Assembly: GCA_015179045.1 (NCBI GenBank)
Contig: WHUZ01000041.1
Span: forward strand, 186,001-250,000
Direction of reading: 5' to 3'
From: Kalaharituber pfeilii
Taxonomy: Eukaryota > Ascomycota > Pezizomycetes > Pezizales > Pezizaceae
Length of the DNA: 64,000 nucleotides
The notes under the pieces were generated by a model, which saw only the letters and a list, made by a program, of their open reading frames with translations, did not search any database and was not told the DNA's origin. The position numbers and the translations under genes are program-made. Below, piece by piece: positions 45,102 through 54,414 of the stretch. The first letter of the stretch is position 1, and every line of letters starts with the position of its first letter.

Positions 45102-45172
45102 TTTTTTTTTTTTTTATATCATTACTCACGTGCCACCCTACGGGCTATGGCGAGAACTCCCTCTATTACCTA
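45102..45172 (-). mobile_element. LINE family A tail, right arm
   Basis: Poly(T) and the reverse tail (ATTACTCACGTGCCACCC ... GGCGAGAAC). Absent from the corresponding site in the left arm. Confidence 0.75.
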
Positions 45173-45391
45173 TCTAAGGCCCAATTCATGACTCATGTTC
45201 TGGCCCACCGATGAACATTGAGGCTCGCAAAAACTGGGCATATACATACATATAGGTATATAGAGGTACATGAATGTTCGCCGCTAGGCCACGTGTTCGT
45301 GGCTGGGCTGGCTCCGTGAAAAACACCATATGTCTTTCACGGGGCCGGCCGATTCGCGAACCGGAAAATGTTCGTCGGTGGGCCAGAACAT

Positions 45392-46790
45392 GGAGAGGGT
45401 AGAAGAAGTGGAGGAAAGAGGCAGAAAGAGGCAGAAAAGCTGCTGTACCAGGTATTAACGAAGGCAATAGGTGCGGTACATGGTAGAGCAAAGGAGAAAG
45501 TGAACTGGGCAGCAGGGGTCGAGACTGCAGAAACCGCCTAGACGTAGTGCAGGCGAGATTTATAGCGAGAAGCCTGAGAGTCCCAGCAGGCTGCAGTGAC
45601 GTATAGTTAGCTAATTTCAAAGGAAAAGGAGATGAGGAGGGGAGAGGTAGGGACTGGAGAGATTGGGATGTGGGATGGGCGAAGGAGAAAACCGATGGGT
45701 TCGAATCAGTGGTGAGCTGCATGCAAAGCAAGATTAGCTTTGTAATACCAGAAGGAGAAGATGAGGTATTATGGGAAGAGCAGTGTGAGAAAGTGGACGT
45801 CGAAGAGGTGCAAGGGGAAGGGAGAAAAGAAGGAAACAGTATAGAATGGGAAGCTTCCATTGAGTGAGTCACCAAAGGTATGGCGCGGATGTACACTGAT
45901 GGGAGTATGGATAAAGGGGAGAGGGGAAGGGGGCTTATGGAAGTGGGATGGGAGTGGAGGGAAAGACATGGGCACAGAGGCCATAGTATGGGATGGGGAA
46001 GTTAAGGAAATGAGAGAAGATCTAGAAAGAGTAATGCAGGCACCATCACTCGTATTAATACTGATAGATTCCCATGCGGCAATAGCCGCTGTGAGGAAAG
46101 CGAGCAGGCAGGACAAGGCAAGAACGGCGGACCTGAGATGGATGGCGACGGAAATGACGAGAAGAAAGAGAGTGGGTGGAGAAGTGAAGCTTCATGTGGG
46201 TGAAAGTATACATAGGCATTGAGGGGAACGAGAAGGTGGATGAGGAGGCAAAGAAAGCGACTAGGAGAGGAAGGGGCAGGTTAGTAGTCATGGAGGGGGG
46301 CTAAAACAGAAGTGCAGCTCAGGGCAGCAGAGAGCTGACGAGAGGCGTGTGGGAGGCATGCAGCCACCACATTCACGAGGTTAATAGGATGTAGGGTGGG
46401 AAAGGTTTAGTGAAAGAGTGGGAAGCAAAAATCGACAGGAGGTAAGGGGCAGAGTATGAGTGTCGGGGGCAACAGACAGCAGATTATCTGGCCTTCAGAT
46501 GTGAAAAGGTGGCCTACCCCGAGGGGTGGGAAAGGTGGGAAGATGTAGAGCAGGGAAGGTGGGTGGAAACTCAGGAGAATGGTGAAGAGGTGGACATCCT
46601 CGAGCAACTGTTCTACTCCCTGAAGGCATAGAGAGGTGGGAGGTGTGGGTGAGGACTTGTGTAGATACTAGATAGAGGAGATTTACCTTTGTGCTTGCCT
46701 CCGAGCATCGAGGGCCTCGGCCCAGGGGCCTGCCATGGCGACCAGCTATAATGCGGGGTACGTGATTAAACAAAAAAACAAAAAAAAGAA
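45392..46790 (+). pseudogene. LINE family B ORF2 3' part, heavily decayed
   Basis: Fragments of the family-B ORF2 in order: E-E-Q-C-E-K-V-D-V-E-E-V, M-Y-T-D-G-S-M (RNase H first acidic residue), V-W-D-G-E-V-K-E-M, L-I-D-S-H-A-A-I-A-A-V, then G-I-E-G-N-E-K-V-D-E-E-A-K-K-A and C-R-G-Q-Q-T. Frames shift several times. It ends with the family-B tail at 46732-46770 and interrupted poly(A). Confidence 0.75.
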
Positions 46791-47201
46791 AAGGCTACTA
46801 GTAGTTTCTTCTACTTTCATGGCACTTTTATATATACCTACTTCTTTCTCAGGCTCTCAGCTGAGAGTATGGAAAATTCCTAATATGGTTGTCCCACTTG
46901 AGTCATAGAAAAGACCAAGATGCCAAATCTTGCTGACTTGAAAATACAGTGATTTGGATTTCTTTGAAAGCAACTGAGGGTAACGGAGGTGGTAAATGCA
47001 GAGAATTAAGTTCCGCCAGGCAAAAAGGCACTTGACTAGCGATGCACGCTATGATCAGACCCCAAAAAAGCGACAGAGACGCACTGGCAGACATCCTAGA
47101 CTGGGCGAAACAATAAGACTTATTTCCTAACTTTCACTGATTTCTTTACAATGCACACTGAGGAGGACACGGGACTTCATACTCTTTATTTCCCTTCATT
47201 C

Positions 47202-47870
47202 ATACTGTAACTTAAGCTACGTCCCGGGGAGATCCGACACCTGACGGGGCGACAAATCGGCTCCGAGAGGCGTGGGGGAGAAGGATAGACCGAGGCGACT
47301 GGGACACGTCGGTGTTGTGGGTCAAAGGACACAAAGGTATCCCTGGAAATGAGGCGGCGGACGAGGCGGCCAGGGTGGGAACTGCGCTACAGAATGAACC
47401 GGAGTTGATAACTGAAGCGGGTTTGAGAGAAAGGAGCAGGAGGGAGAGAGCCGGGGAGAGGAGTCGGCTGGAGATGTCATACAGACCACTGGAGAGGCTT
47501 GGACACATGACCGGACGCTTGGCGGGACTTTTGGAGGGAAAGGGGTTACGGGCGTGGAGATGGCATGTAGGGGAAGGGGACGGCCCCGAATGCAGATGGT
47601 GCGGGGAGAAGGAGGAGACAACGAGACATGTACTAGACGAGTGTAGGGTGTGGAAGCGGAGGTGGCCTCGGGGGGAGGAGCAGGTCAGGAGGCCCCCCCG
47701 GGGCAAGGAGGGGGAAGAAGACCCGTTGAGGAAGTTGGTAGAGATGCTCGGGGAGTGAGGAGAAGCTGTTATCTCCGTTAGAGCCTTTTCAGTTCTGATT
47801 ATGTTATTTTCTCGCATTGTTATGTACTTAAGACATCGCCATAGCCCGTAGGGCGGCAAGCGATTAATGA

Positions 47871-47904
<34 letters not shown>

Positions 47905-47913
47905 TGTAACTTA
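47202..47913 (+). mobile_element. LINE family A copy nested in a LINE A 3' UTR
   Basis: Insert 47215-47900 between ATACTGTAACTTA repeats (47202-47214 and 47901-47913). Tail ATCGCCATAGCCCGTAGGGC ... GCGATTAATGATAT and about 28 A. Confidence 0.95.
47280..47758 (+). CDS. LINE ORF2 C-terminus (RNase H end and knuckle), open
   Basis: A 5'-truncated but undamaged frame: S-V-L-W-V-K-G-H-K-G-I-P-G-N-E-A-A-D-E-A-A (end of RNase H, last Asp present), ELITEAGLRERSRRERAGE, MSYRPLERLGHMTGRLAGLL, the knuckle C-R-W-C-G-E-K-E-E-T-T-R-H-V-L-D-E-C and an acidic end VEMLGE. It lacks the catalytic start of RNase H and all of RT, so it is a dead copy, but the lack of stops implies recent insertion. Confidence 0.85.
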
Positions 47914-48174
47914 TTTTTCCTTTTTCTGTTCTCTCATGTGCTTAAATCGCCATAGCTCATACGGCGGCATGCGATAAATGATATTAAAAAAAAAAAAAAA
48001 AAAAAAGAAGCACGCTAGTCCTCTGCGTAGCTCATATATGACTATGACACCGTTCGGCTGTACTCCATCGACCACCCACTGTACAATTGCCCCAGGCTGT
48101 AACATTGAGTTTCTGGTAAAATCGTGATAGTAAAAGGACAATGGACTAGGCCCTAGGCTGCTATAGTATACCAC

Positions 48175-48350
48175 ATGCTAGAAAAACTGTCATTAGGTAT
48201 TCAACCAGTTACTCTTTCGCCACAAACATGGTAGCACACGCCAACTGACAGTTTAAGCTCTGTTGCTTCCCTGCCATAGGCTCGTAGCCTGTAATTGCTT
48301 ATCCTAATTACAGAACAAACATGCTACTTTATCTACATATTAATAATGGA
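48175..48350. other. possible upstream intron/exon of the split gene
   Basis: No motif recognised; AG and GTAACT sites are compatible with splicing to the frame at 48174. Confidence 0.25.
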
Positions 48351-48359
48351 AGCAAAGAA

Positions 48360-48390
<31 letters not shown>

Positions 48391-48440
48391 CACGTGACCC
48401 CGCGTGCAGCTGTTGACCATGGCAGGGCAAGTAAAGAAAG
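48351..48440 (-). mobile_element. tail-only LINE family B insertion
   Basis: AG(C/T)AAAGAAAG at 48351-48361 and 48430-48440 flanks poly(T) and CACGTGACCCCGCGTGCAGC ... CATGGCAGGG. Confidence 0.85.
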
Positions 48441-48528
48441 ATTCTACTGTATATCAATGAATTCTAAAGATAAAAAAAGTCTAAATAACTAAAGAAAAAT
48501 AATCAGAGAAGCTATAGAAAGGTCCATC

Positions 48529-48618
48529 CTTTATGCTAGAGTTTTTTTTTTTTTTTTTTTTTTTATATCACATGACCCCGCTTGTAGCTGTTCGCCATGG
48601 CAGGGCTTTATGCTAGAG
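48529..48618 (-). mobile_element. tail-only LINE family B insertion
   Basis: CTTTATGCTAGAG at 48529-48541 and 48606-48618 flanks poly(T) and CATGACCCCGCTTGTAGC ... CATGGCAGGG. Confidence 0.9.
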
Positions 48619-48900
48619 TAACAACAAAGCTTAGCCTATTCTAATACAATACGAATTCTTTCACTTTCCTACAGCAGTTGTTTAATTAGATATTTCTATG
48701 CAGGTATAAAATGGCAAGATAGCTATTTAGGACCTTAAGCAAGTACATATATCTTCTACAATATATATTCAAGAGATTTGAAATATTTTTTAATAATTAA
48801 ATATATATAAAGCAAGTGGTAAGCTAATATCAATATATATATTTTTATTGCTAGAAGTAAATTTTAGAATTTAGTCTATATAGAATTCTAAAAATATAAA

Positions 48901-48904
48901 GCAT

Positions 48905-48935
<31 letters not shown>

Positions 48936-49703
48936 TCATTACTCGCGTGCCGCCTGGTAGGCTACGGCGAGGTGTTAGGTACATAAAGGACAAATAGTAA
49001 CTGATAAATCATAAAGAGAAGTAGAGTGTGTGAAACAAAGAAACTAGCTCGCTGCCCAGTCCAACACCCCAACCAGTTTCATCCCCTCCTTCTCCCCCTC
49101 TTTCTTCTTCCCCTTCTCCCCCCCCTTTGGCATCTTCATCCCCGCCTCGCCTCCCGGTAATCTCTTCTTCCACGCCTCACAGTCTTTTGTTATGTGTCTG
49201 TAATTCTCGAGGGCTTTTCCACACCACCTGCACTCCGGTGACTCTTCTTTTCCTATCTGGTGTCTCCATTGTCTCAGTCCTTTGTCCCCCATTATGCCTG
49301 CGAGTGTGGACACCCTCCTTCTGGTCCCCAGGTATTCCAGTGGTCTGTACGTCAGTTGTAGTCTCTTTCTCTCCTCCCCTCTCCTGTTCTTTGCCTCTTG
49401 TCGGATGCCGGCCTCCGTCACCGTCTCGTCCTGGTATTGTAACGCCGTGGCTACTTTGGCCGCCCTGTCCGCCTCGGTGTTACCCACTATCCACTATCCC
49501 TTCATGTGCTTTGACCCACAGGAGCGCCAGGTCTCGGTCCCCTCTCGACGTCCTCTCCTCCCACCTTCTCCTCACCATCTCCGCTGCACCCTCCGGCGTA
49601 GGGCCCCCCCTGGCTCTCCCTTTCATCCTCGTCACCGTGGTCCTGGAGTCTGTGATAATTAGCAGCTCCCCCTCTCTTCGCATTGCCTCCATTAAGCATG
49701 TTC
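48901..49703 (-). mobile_element. 5'-truncated LINE family A copy
   Basis: Insert 48909-49695 between GCATGTTC repeats (48901-48908 and 49696-49703). It sits in a very AT-rich region (about 48640-50100) which it does not resemble in composition. Confidence 0.9.
49044..49692 (-). pseudogene. LINE ORF2 C-terminus with a 7-bp duplication frameshift
   Basis: First frame (49692-49480): L-L-I-I-T-D-S-R-T-T-V-T-R, D-L-A-L-L-W-V-K-A-H-E-G-I. A tandem ATAGTGG duplication then shifts the frame; the second frame (to 49044) continues G-N-T-E-A-D-R-A-A-K-V-A, YQDETVTEAGIRQE, Y-R-P-L-E-Y-L, the knuckle C-R-W-C-G ... H-I-T-K-D-C and a Lys/Gly-rich tail ending V-L-D-W-A-A-S. Otherwise undamaged, so young. 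Confidence 0.85.
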
Positions 49704-50137
49704 AGAATGCTTTAAAATATAATTTTATATATAAAAAAAATATCTTAAGTAGCTTGTAAATATAGCTATTAATAGAAAGTAGAGATAATAAAAATATCTA
49801 TTTATATATACTTAATTAGATATAATATAATCCTTAAGACATCATATATAAATGCTGCAGTTTTAAGCTATAAAATTCCAGAAATATAATATAGAAGCTT
49901 CTGAAATATTATACAGAAACTCTCAGAGAGACCTAATTATGTCTATAAATGTTATATGTGATTTCTTTAATTTGATCTATTTAGTCACGATTGTAACATT
50001 TATGCAGGTTGCAATGACATATATACTAAAATTCAAGGCATTTTTATATGGAAGATATAATCAAGTCTCTCTGAGAGTTTCTATATAATATCCTAGGAGC
50101 CCAGAGCACTTTTCGTAGGATATGTAGGATACTTACT
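49704..50137. repeat. AT-rich repeat with inverted halves
   Basis: 49850-49940 (reverse) and 50041-50096 (forward) share CTCTGAGAGTTTCT(A/G)TATAAT. The same family ends the window at 63870-64000. Possibly the ends of an AT-rich MITE. No gene. Confidence 0.55.
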
Positions 50138-50563
50138 TTGGGAATGAAGGCGTTCTCCGAGCTTTTACTACAAGCTCTATACCTAGATTTAAATACCGAG
50201 CACTCTAAGGGTTGTAAGCCGATGTTCTGTGCTCTTGGTTGTAACGAAGCTGTAGTGCGGTTGCTTCTTAAGCGAGTTGCTGATGTGGTGCACGCAGCGG
50301 TATCGGATATTATGACCAGACTCCGCTTGCACACGCCTGTTGCACATGACCATGAGGCTTTGCTTCTTGAGCGAGCTGATGGCAATGTGAAAGTAAAGGG
50401 TATTGAGGGCCAGAATCCACTTCATAAGCTGCTTGGGAAGGCAATGAGGCTGTACCTTCAGCCAAGAAGCAGAAGAACAGCAGCAGCGATATGGACAAGC
50501 ACCGTTTGGTACCGAGGCCTCGAGGTGCCGCGTGACAGCGTACAAAAAACAGTGACACTGTGA
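50138..50563 (+). pseudogene. ankyrin-repeat gene fragment (tentative)
   Basis: The open frame shows ankyrin-like spacing: N-T-E-H-S-K-G-C-K-P-M-F-C-A then N-E-A-V-V-R-L-L-L-K-R (first repeat) and, less clear, E-A-L-L-L-E-R-A-D-G-N-V-K ... G-Q-N-P-L-H-K-L-L (second and third). Typical G-A-D is replaced or shifted, which suggests decay. No start or termini assigned. Confidence 0.45.
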
Positions 50564-51763
50564 GCTGCTGGCAAGAACAGGACAGTAAAGCGGCTCAAGG
50601 AGGAGTTAGATGTGATGGGATGCTAAAGTGAAGGAGACACCAAGGGCGGCGAGGAAGGAGGGAAGAGGAGACAAGGAGCTTCAGCGAAGGCATGGCAGGG
50701 AACCAGGCTCCTGAGACGGAAGGAGCGGGTGAAGGCGCTCAAGTACAACATAAGGTGAAAGAAACAGAGTGCTGGAAGTGCAGAGAACGGTGTCAAAGAT
50801 CCTTGAGATGTCATGCGACTGGCGAAGGACTGGCGGAGGGAAAAGATGGGCGACCTGGTGGAGGACTGTGGAGAGGTGTGGAGGAGCAAGGAGGGGCCTG
50901 TTACAACGGAATTTCGGTACACGTTGTAGGTCCCGGGATGGACGAGGTGACAGCCGCGCCGCACGATCCGAGTGGAAACGCGGAGCAGCTGTAGGGTAGC
51001 AGTGTAGCAAAAGCGCAGGACCAGGCGTTGAAGAGCTAGTTGGGGGTTGAGCAGAGCACTGGTGGGTACATGTAATCGACCGGCTCCAGGACCAGATGGG
51101 GTGAGCTTTAAGTTCATCAAGCATGTCAGCAAAACGGTGCTGAGAAGAAAGCTGCTGAAGGAGATGACAGCCGAATTGGCACGGGCAGGTGGTAATTGAG
51201 CAAGATTGTCATGATTCCGAAGCATAGCAAGGATCCGACGCAAGCGAAGAGCTGTAGGCCAATCCAGCAAATCAACTGCTTGGAAACGCCGATGGAGAAG
51301 GTAGTCCCACTTACCTTCGGGGCGCTGGACTATTTATAAAGGACAGTTTAGCGGAGTGAGGGGCAGGCCCGTCGTTAACGCACTGTTCAGGGCGGTGAAG
51401 AGCCAGAGGGCACTCGCGCAGGGTGGGGGTGCGGTGTAGGTCATGTAAGACGTCAAAGGGGGTTTCGCTCCTTCAGAAACATGCGCTGGGAAGTAGCGAA
51501 GAAGCACGCAGGGCGCTTCATGCGGCTGGGAAAGTTACTGCTCCTCGCAGACTCGAGAGTGATAATACAGGCAGTGGGAAGATTGGAAAGGTGGAGAAGA
51601 TGAGAGCATCAAACCTAATACTAGTGGCACAACTTGGTCAGCAGAGTCAAAGAACGACGAGTAATACCAGGGACTGTGAGACTGGCATGGGTGAAAGCTT
51701 TCAGGATCAAGGGTAACGAGAGGGTCGATGAAAAGCAAGAAAGGCGCTAACGAGATGGGGCCG

Positions 51764-51800
<37 letters not shown>

Positions 51801-52210
51801 TCATTAATCGCTTGCCGCCCTATGGGCTATGGCGATATGGGGCCGAAGAGGGAGGCCGCGGAGCGGAACAAGCTGGGTTCGGGAGAGGCGTTGGAGCTAC
51901 GAGGACCTTCACGAACTTCACATGGCTGTGCTCTCGGAAAGACGGGGGAATGTGGAGTGGGATGGTCTGCGGAGGAGTGGAGTGCTGAACATGTGATATT
52001 CATGTGCAGCGAGCCAGCGAAGAGGATAGGAGCCGTCATCTGGTAGTGCTGGAAGAACTTAGAGTTGAGAGGGTGGAAATCAGGACGGGACACAGGGATT
52101 TCAATCGAAAAATGGTTCGATATGGGATAAGAGCAGGGCTTGGGCCCGGGGCAGGGGGACGCTATATGTTGCGTACGCACATGGGCAGATTGATGTGTGC
52201 CAAGCAGTGA
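50564..52210 (+). pseudogene. decayed LINE ORF2 (RT to knuckle)
   Basis: Through many frameshifts: A-P-G-P-D-G-V-S-F-K-F-I-K-H (51070-51120), V-M-I-P-K-H-S-K-D ... R-P-I-Q-Q-I-N-C (51210-51280), both RT block motifs; L-L-L-A-D-S-R-V-I-I-Q-A-V (51540-51575), W-V-K-A-F-R-I-K-G-N-E-R-V-D-E (51690-51735) of RNase H; H-V-I-F-M-C (51990) of the knuckle. A family-A tail is inserted at 51767-51836. It is an old element of a lineage related to family B. Confidence 0.7.
51755..51848 (-). mobile_element. tail-only LINE family A insertion
   Basis: ATGGGGCCGAAG at 51755-51766 and 51837-51848 flanks poly(T) and TATATCATTAATCGCTTGCC ... GGCGAT. It splits the decayed LINE frame. Confidence 0.95.
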
Positions 52211-52800
52211 TGACTAAGGTAGTCTTCGGCAGAAGTGCAAAAGGCTCCCGCGGCCGGTTTCGGTTGCAAAGTACCCATCTGGGGCAGGCTAAACCATGAA
52301 TCTGATTTACAAAGGGAGGTGAGGGGCCCATCCGCAAGTATCTCACCTACGCCATCTCTGCGCGCACCTGATGTTTCTCCTAACATACACCACGAGTAGC
52401 CTACTGATATTTAGCTCAATGCTTCAAGGAACCATTCGATGACGGTCTGACGTAGTCTCGTAACCAGGTCTGGCGTTGACTAAGGCGAGGCATTTCTGGG
52501 CGCTCATGGTAGGCTGTAAACTTTGGGCACCGTGGGGATTGGAAAATTACCTCACTAACTGTGTGTATTTCTTAGATCGAAGAGAAATGGGTCACAAAAT
52601 GGCTTTCTAAGCCCAGTCTCGAACCAGGCTACCGCTTAGTTCTAGGCCGTACAAAGCTAGTCAGCATCTGGCTACGAAACTACTGTAGTAGAAAGCAACA
52701 CTACTACACATCCCCCCCAAGATTTTCGGACCATGGAAGAGTGAGAAAGCATAAAAGTGCGATTCTGATATATAAGCGCGGCATTTGCCTGTCCTGGCCG
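52211..52800. other. no confident feature
   Basis: A GGTTCGAGACTGG box on the minus strand near 52620-52634 resembles a tRNA B box, but no full tRNA fold was found. Confidence 0.3.
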
Positions 52801-53048
52801 TTCCCTGGTAGGCCGCTGGATCGAGCAGAAATGGGGAAGTGGTTGAGTAGGATGTGAATTTCATGTGGATGAAGATGTCTCTTCGTCTATATGCGATAGA
52901 AAGGAAGAAAATTGAACAGCAAGTAAATTATCAATACCTGCGTTGATAAGTGCAGGTTGTTTTTGCCCTGCAGTGTCATCAGGCTAAGCTCTCCGTAGAT
53001 GCCTGCTGGACGATGCTATCCATTATGCTCTCCTCATGTACCCACATA

Positions 53049-53309
53049 TTACATCATCGGCTGGCATACTACACTGAAAAAAAACATTCTGCAGCTTTCA
53101 ATGGCGTACAGTTCAACTTTGAATGCGCTTACTATAGAGTAAGAGAAAGCTTCATGCTGATTTCTGCATAAAGTCCTCTTCGATTTAGTGTACAGCACAC
53201 TATCAACTTCTACTAGGTGCGGATACCTACTCCCAGCAAGTACACGAAAAGTCCTTGTACATTGAGAGGACCTAATCATATTGTGGACTAAAACTGCATG
53301 CGAACTCAT
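53049..53309 (-). CDS. open frame downstream of CxxC gene copy 3
   Basis: 87 open codons (MSSHAVLVHNMIR..., S-R-Y-P-H-L-V-E-V-D) lie in the part of the block shared with copies 1 and 2, where 1-nt indels close the frame. It could be an extra exon of the same gene kept only in copy 3, or chance. Low confidence. Confidence 0.25.
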   Translation of the reverse strand: MSSHAVLVHNMIRSSQCTRTFRVLAGSRYPHLVEVDSVLYTKSKRTLCRNQHEAFSYSIVSAFKVELYAIESCRMFFFSVVCQPMM

Positions 53310-53401
53310 AAAACCATCAAGATTGAGGCAGTTCCCATATTAATACCCAACCTTCATCCATCCAAGCCAAACAACCCGAGCCACCTTCCTCTACCGAATG
53401 A

Positions 53402-53852
53402 TTACCAATGGAAGTGACGCCCCATCCACATAAACGGCCCATCAAACATCTCACCACACCTCGAGCACTGAATCTCATGTCCAGGACTCTGATTCTGAGG
53501 CCCATTCTGGAGAACATTGAGGATAAACTTTGGAGTGTGAATTCCCAGTGCAAGGGCATTGTGCACCAAGTCGTCCAGTCCAGAGAATTTACCACATGAC
53601 TTGCATGCAGCACGCTCACGGTTCATAATGTTGCTGTCTTTGATGATGGCCGATGCTGGGAGTGAAAGTTGATCAATATCCTGGGAGTAAGTGCAAGAAT
53701 CAAGGAAAGGAACTAAATTGCTTACAATCTACGTTTAACAATTCAGCGATATGTGCTAATTCTTCACCAGTCAGGAGCCATTTGTGATAGGCTCCGTCAA
53801 ACACAGGCACAGAAAGACCAAGTGCAGTTGAGCTAGCATCAGCATGCTCCAT
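53402..53852 (-). CDS. small CxxC/CxxC protein, copy 3 (two exons, diverged)
   Basis: Exons 53852-53726 and 53655-53402 with a 70-nt intron (GTAAGC ... CTCCCAG) at the same position and phase as copies 1 and 2. The copy-1 start codon is ACG here and a 1-nt deletion follows, so translation would have to start at the equivalent of Met12, giving 126 residues. Both CxxC motifs are kept. Against copy 1 most exon-1 differences are third-position synonymous, which argues that the frame stayed under selection after duplication. The last ten residues are unrelated to copies 1 and 2, in the stretch that may be a second intron. Confidence 0.7.
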
Positions 53853-54154
53853 GTTGTTCAGGCTATCGATTTACTGAGGTTCGTAATTGTGATATCGTTG
53901 CGGGGCTTTGAGGGTGCGGATTGAGGTGTCCTGGGTTGACTGACGTGAAGTGCCAGCTGGTGGCAACTTGTCCGTTTATTAAACCCAATGTCGTGCAACT
54001 CTTTTGGTGCCCACGTACTCAAGCCTCTTTCTCGCATGCCGAGACCTTGGTTTGAGTGAAAGTGAGACACACATCGCAGGGACAGTACGAGGCTACGCAG
54101 CGATCATCATTCGTGCTGCGTACCCTATCTCACGTGGGGTGGCATGACTATTCC
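53853..54154. other. upstream region of CxxC gene copy 3
   Basis: On the minus strand TTAATAAACGGA, CAGCTGGCA and ACGTCAGT are the counterparts of the copy-1 promoter segment. Beyond about 53990 similarity to the other blocks is lost. Confidence 0.45.
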
Positions 54155-54414
54155 TTAGTACAACATAACCAGGACCTAGGAAAGATCACGGGGATTCGAT
54201 GGCTGAGGAAGAAGACAACTTTGATAGAGGAGGGAAAAAAGACAAGCTCGGTGGTGGTGTACTTGGAGGAGGCATCGAAAGTAGACAGGGTGAGACTGGG
54301 AGGAAGATGGCTGCGAGCAGGACAATACGAATGGGATAGAGGACGGAAGTGAAGGACACCATCCCGTATTGACAGTTCACCCGCATCATGTACGAGCACC
54401 GCGGGCACTACATG

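Larger units (their letters stand above)
42798..45391. repeat. large imperfect palindrome (arms about 0.9 kb)
   Basis: 42798-44221 and 44346-45391 are inverted copies around a centre of about 125 bp. Both arms start with TGTTCTGGCCCACC(A/G)ACGAACA, contain a MITE-like unit, a LINE ORF1 C-terminal fragment, an AT-rich part and CAAGCACACAGTAACTGG. Subtracting the later insertions (43026-43093, 43530-43904 and 44126-44170 on the left; 44435-44499 and about 45102-45165 on the right) leaves arms of about 900 bp each. Confidence 0.85.
47044..48017 (+). mobile_element. LINE family A copy, host of another LINE A
   Basis: Insert 47052-48009 between GCACGCTA repeats (47044-47051 and 48010-48017). Only the last codons of ORF2 remain (K-S-D-R-D-A-L-A-D-I-L-D-W-A-K-Q, stop near 47115), then the 3' UTR, which is split by the 47215-47900 LINE, and the tail at 47945-47985. 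Confidence 0.9.
46903..48174 (-). pseudogene. open reading frame split by a nested LINE insertion
   Basis: Minus-strand frame 48174-48010 (55 codons) and 47043-46903 (47 codons incl. stop) join in frame exactly when the LINE and one copy of its GCACGCTA duplication are removed, giving 101 residues. Neither part resembles the LINE. The upstream limit has TTTTTCTAG just before the frame, a possible splice acceptor, so this could be the last exon of a gene. First in-frame Met is 24 codons in. Family unknown. Open continuity across the excised insertion is the main evidence for coding. Confidence 0.5.

Noticed and set aside
50681..51270. Long minus-strand frames over the decayed LINE
   Set aside because: Antisense to recognisable RT motifs on the plus strand.
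52610..52690. tRNA gene on the minus strand
   Set aside because: Only a B-box-like GGTTCGAGACTGG; no acceptor pairing or anticodon arm.
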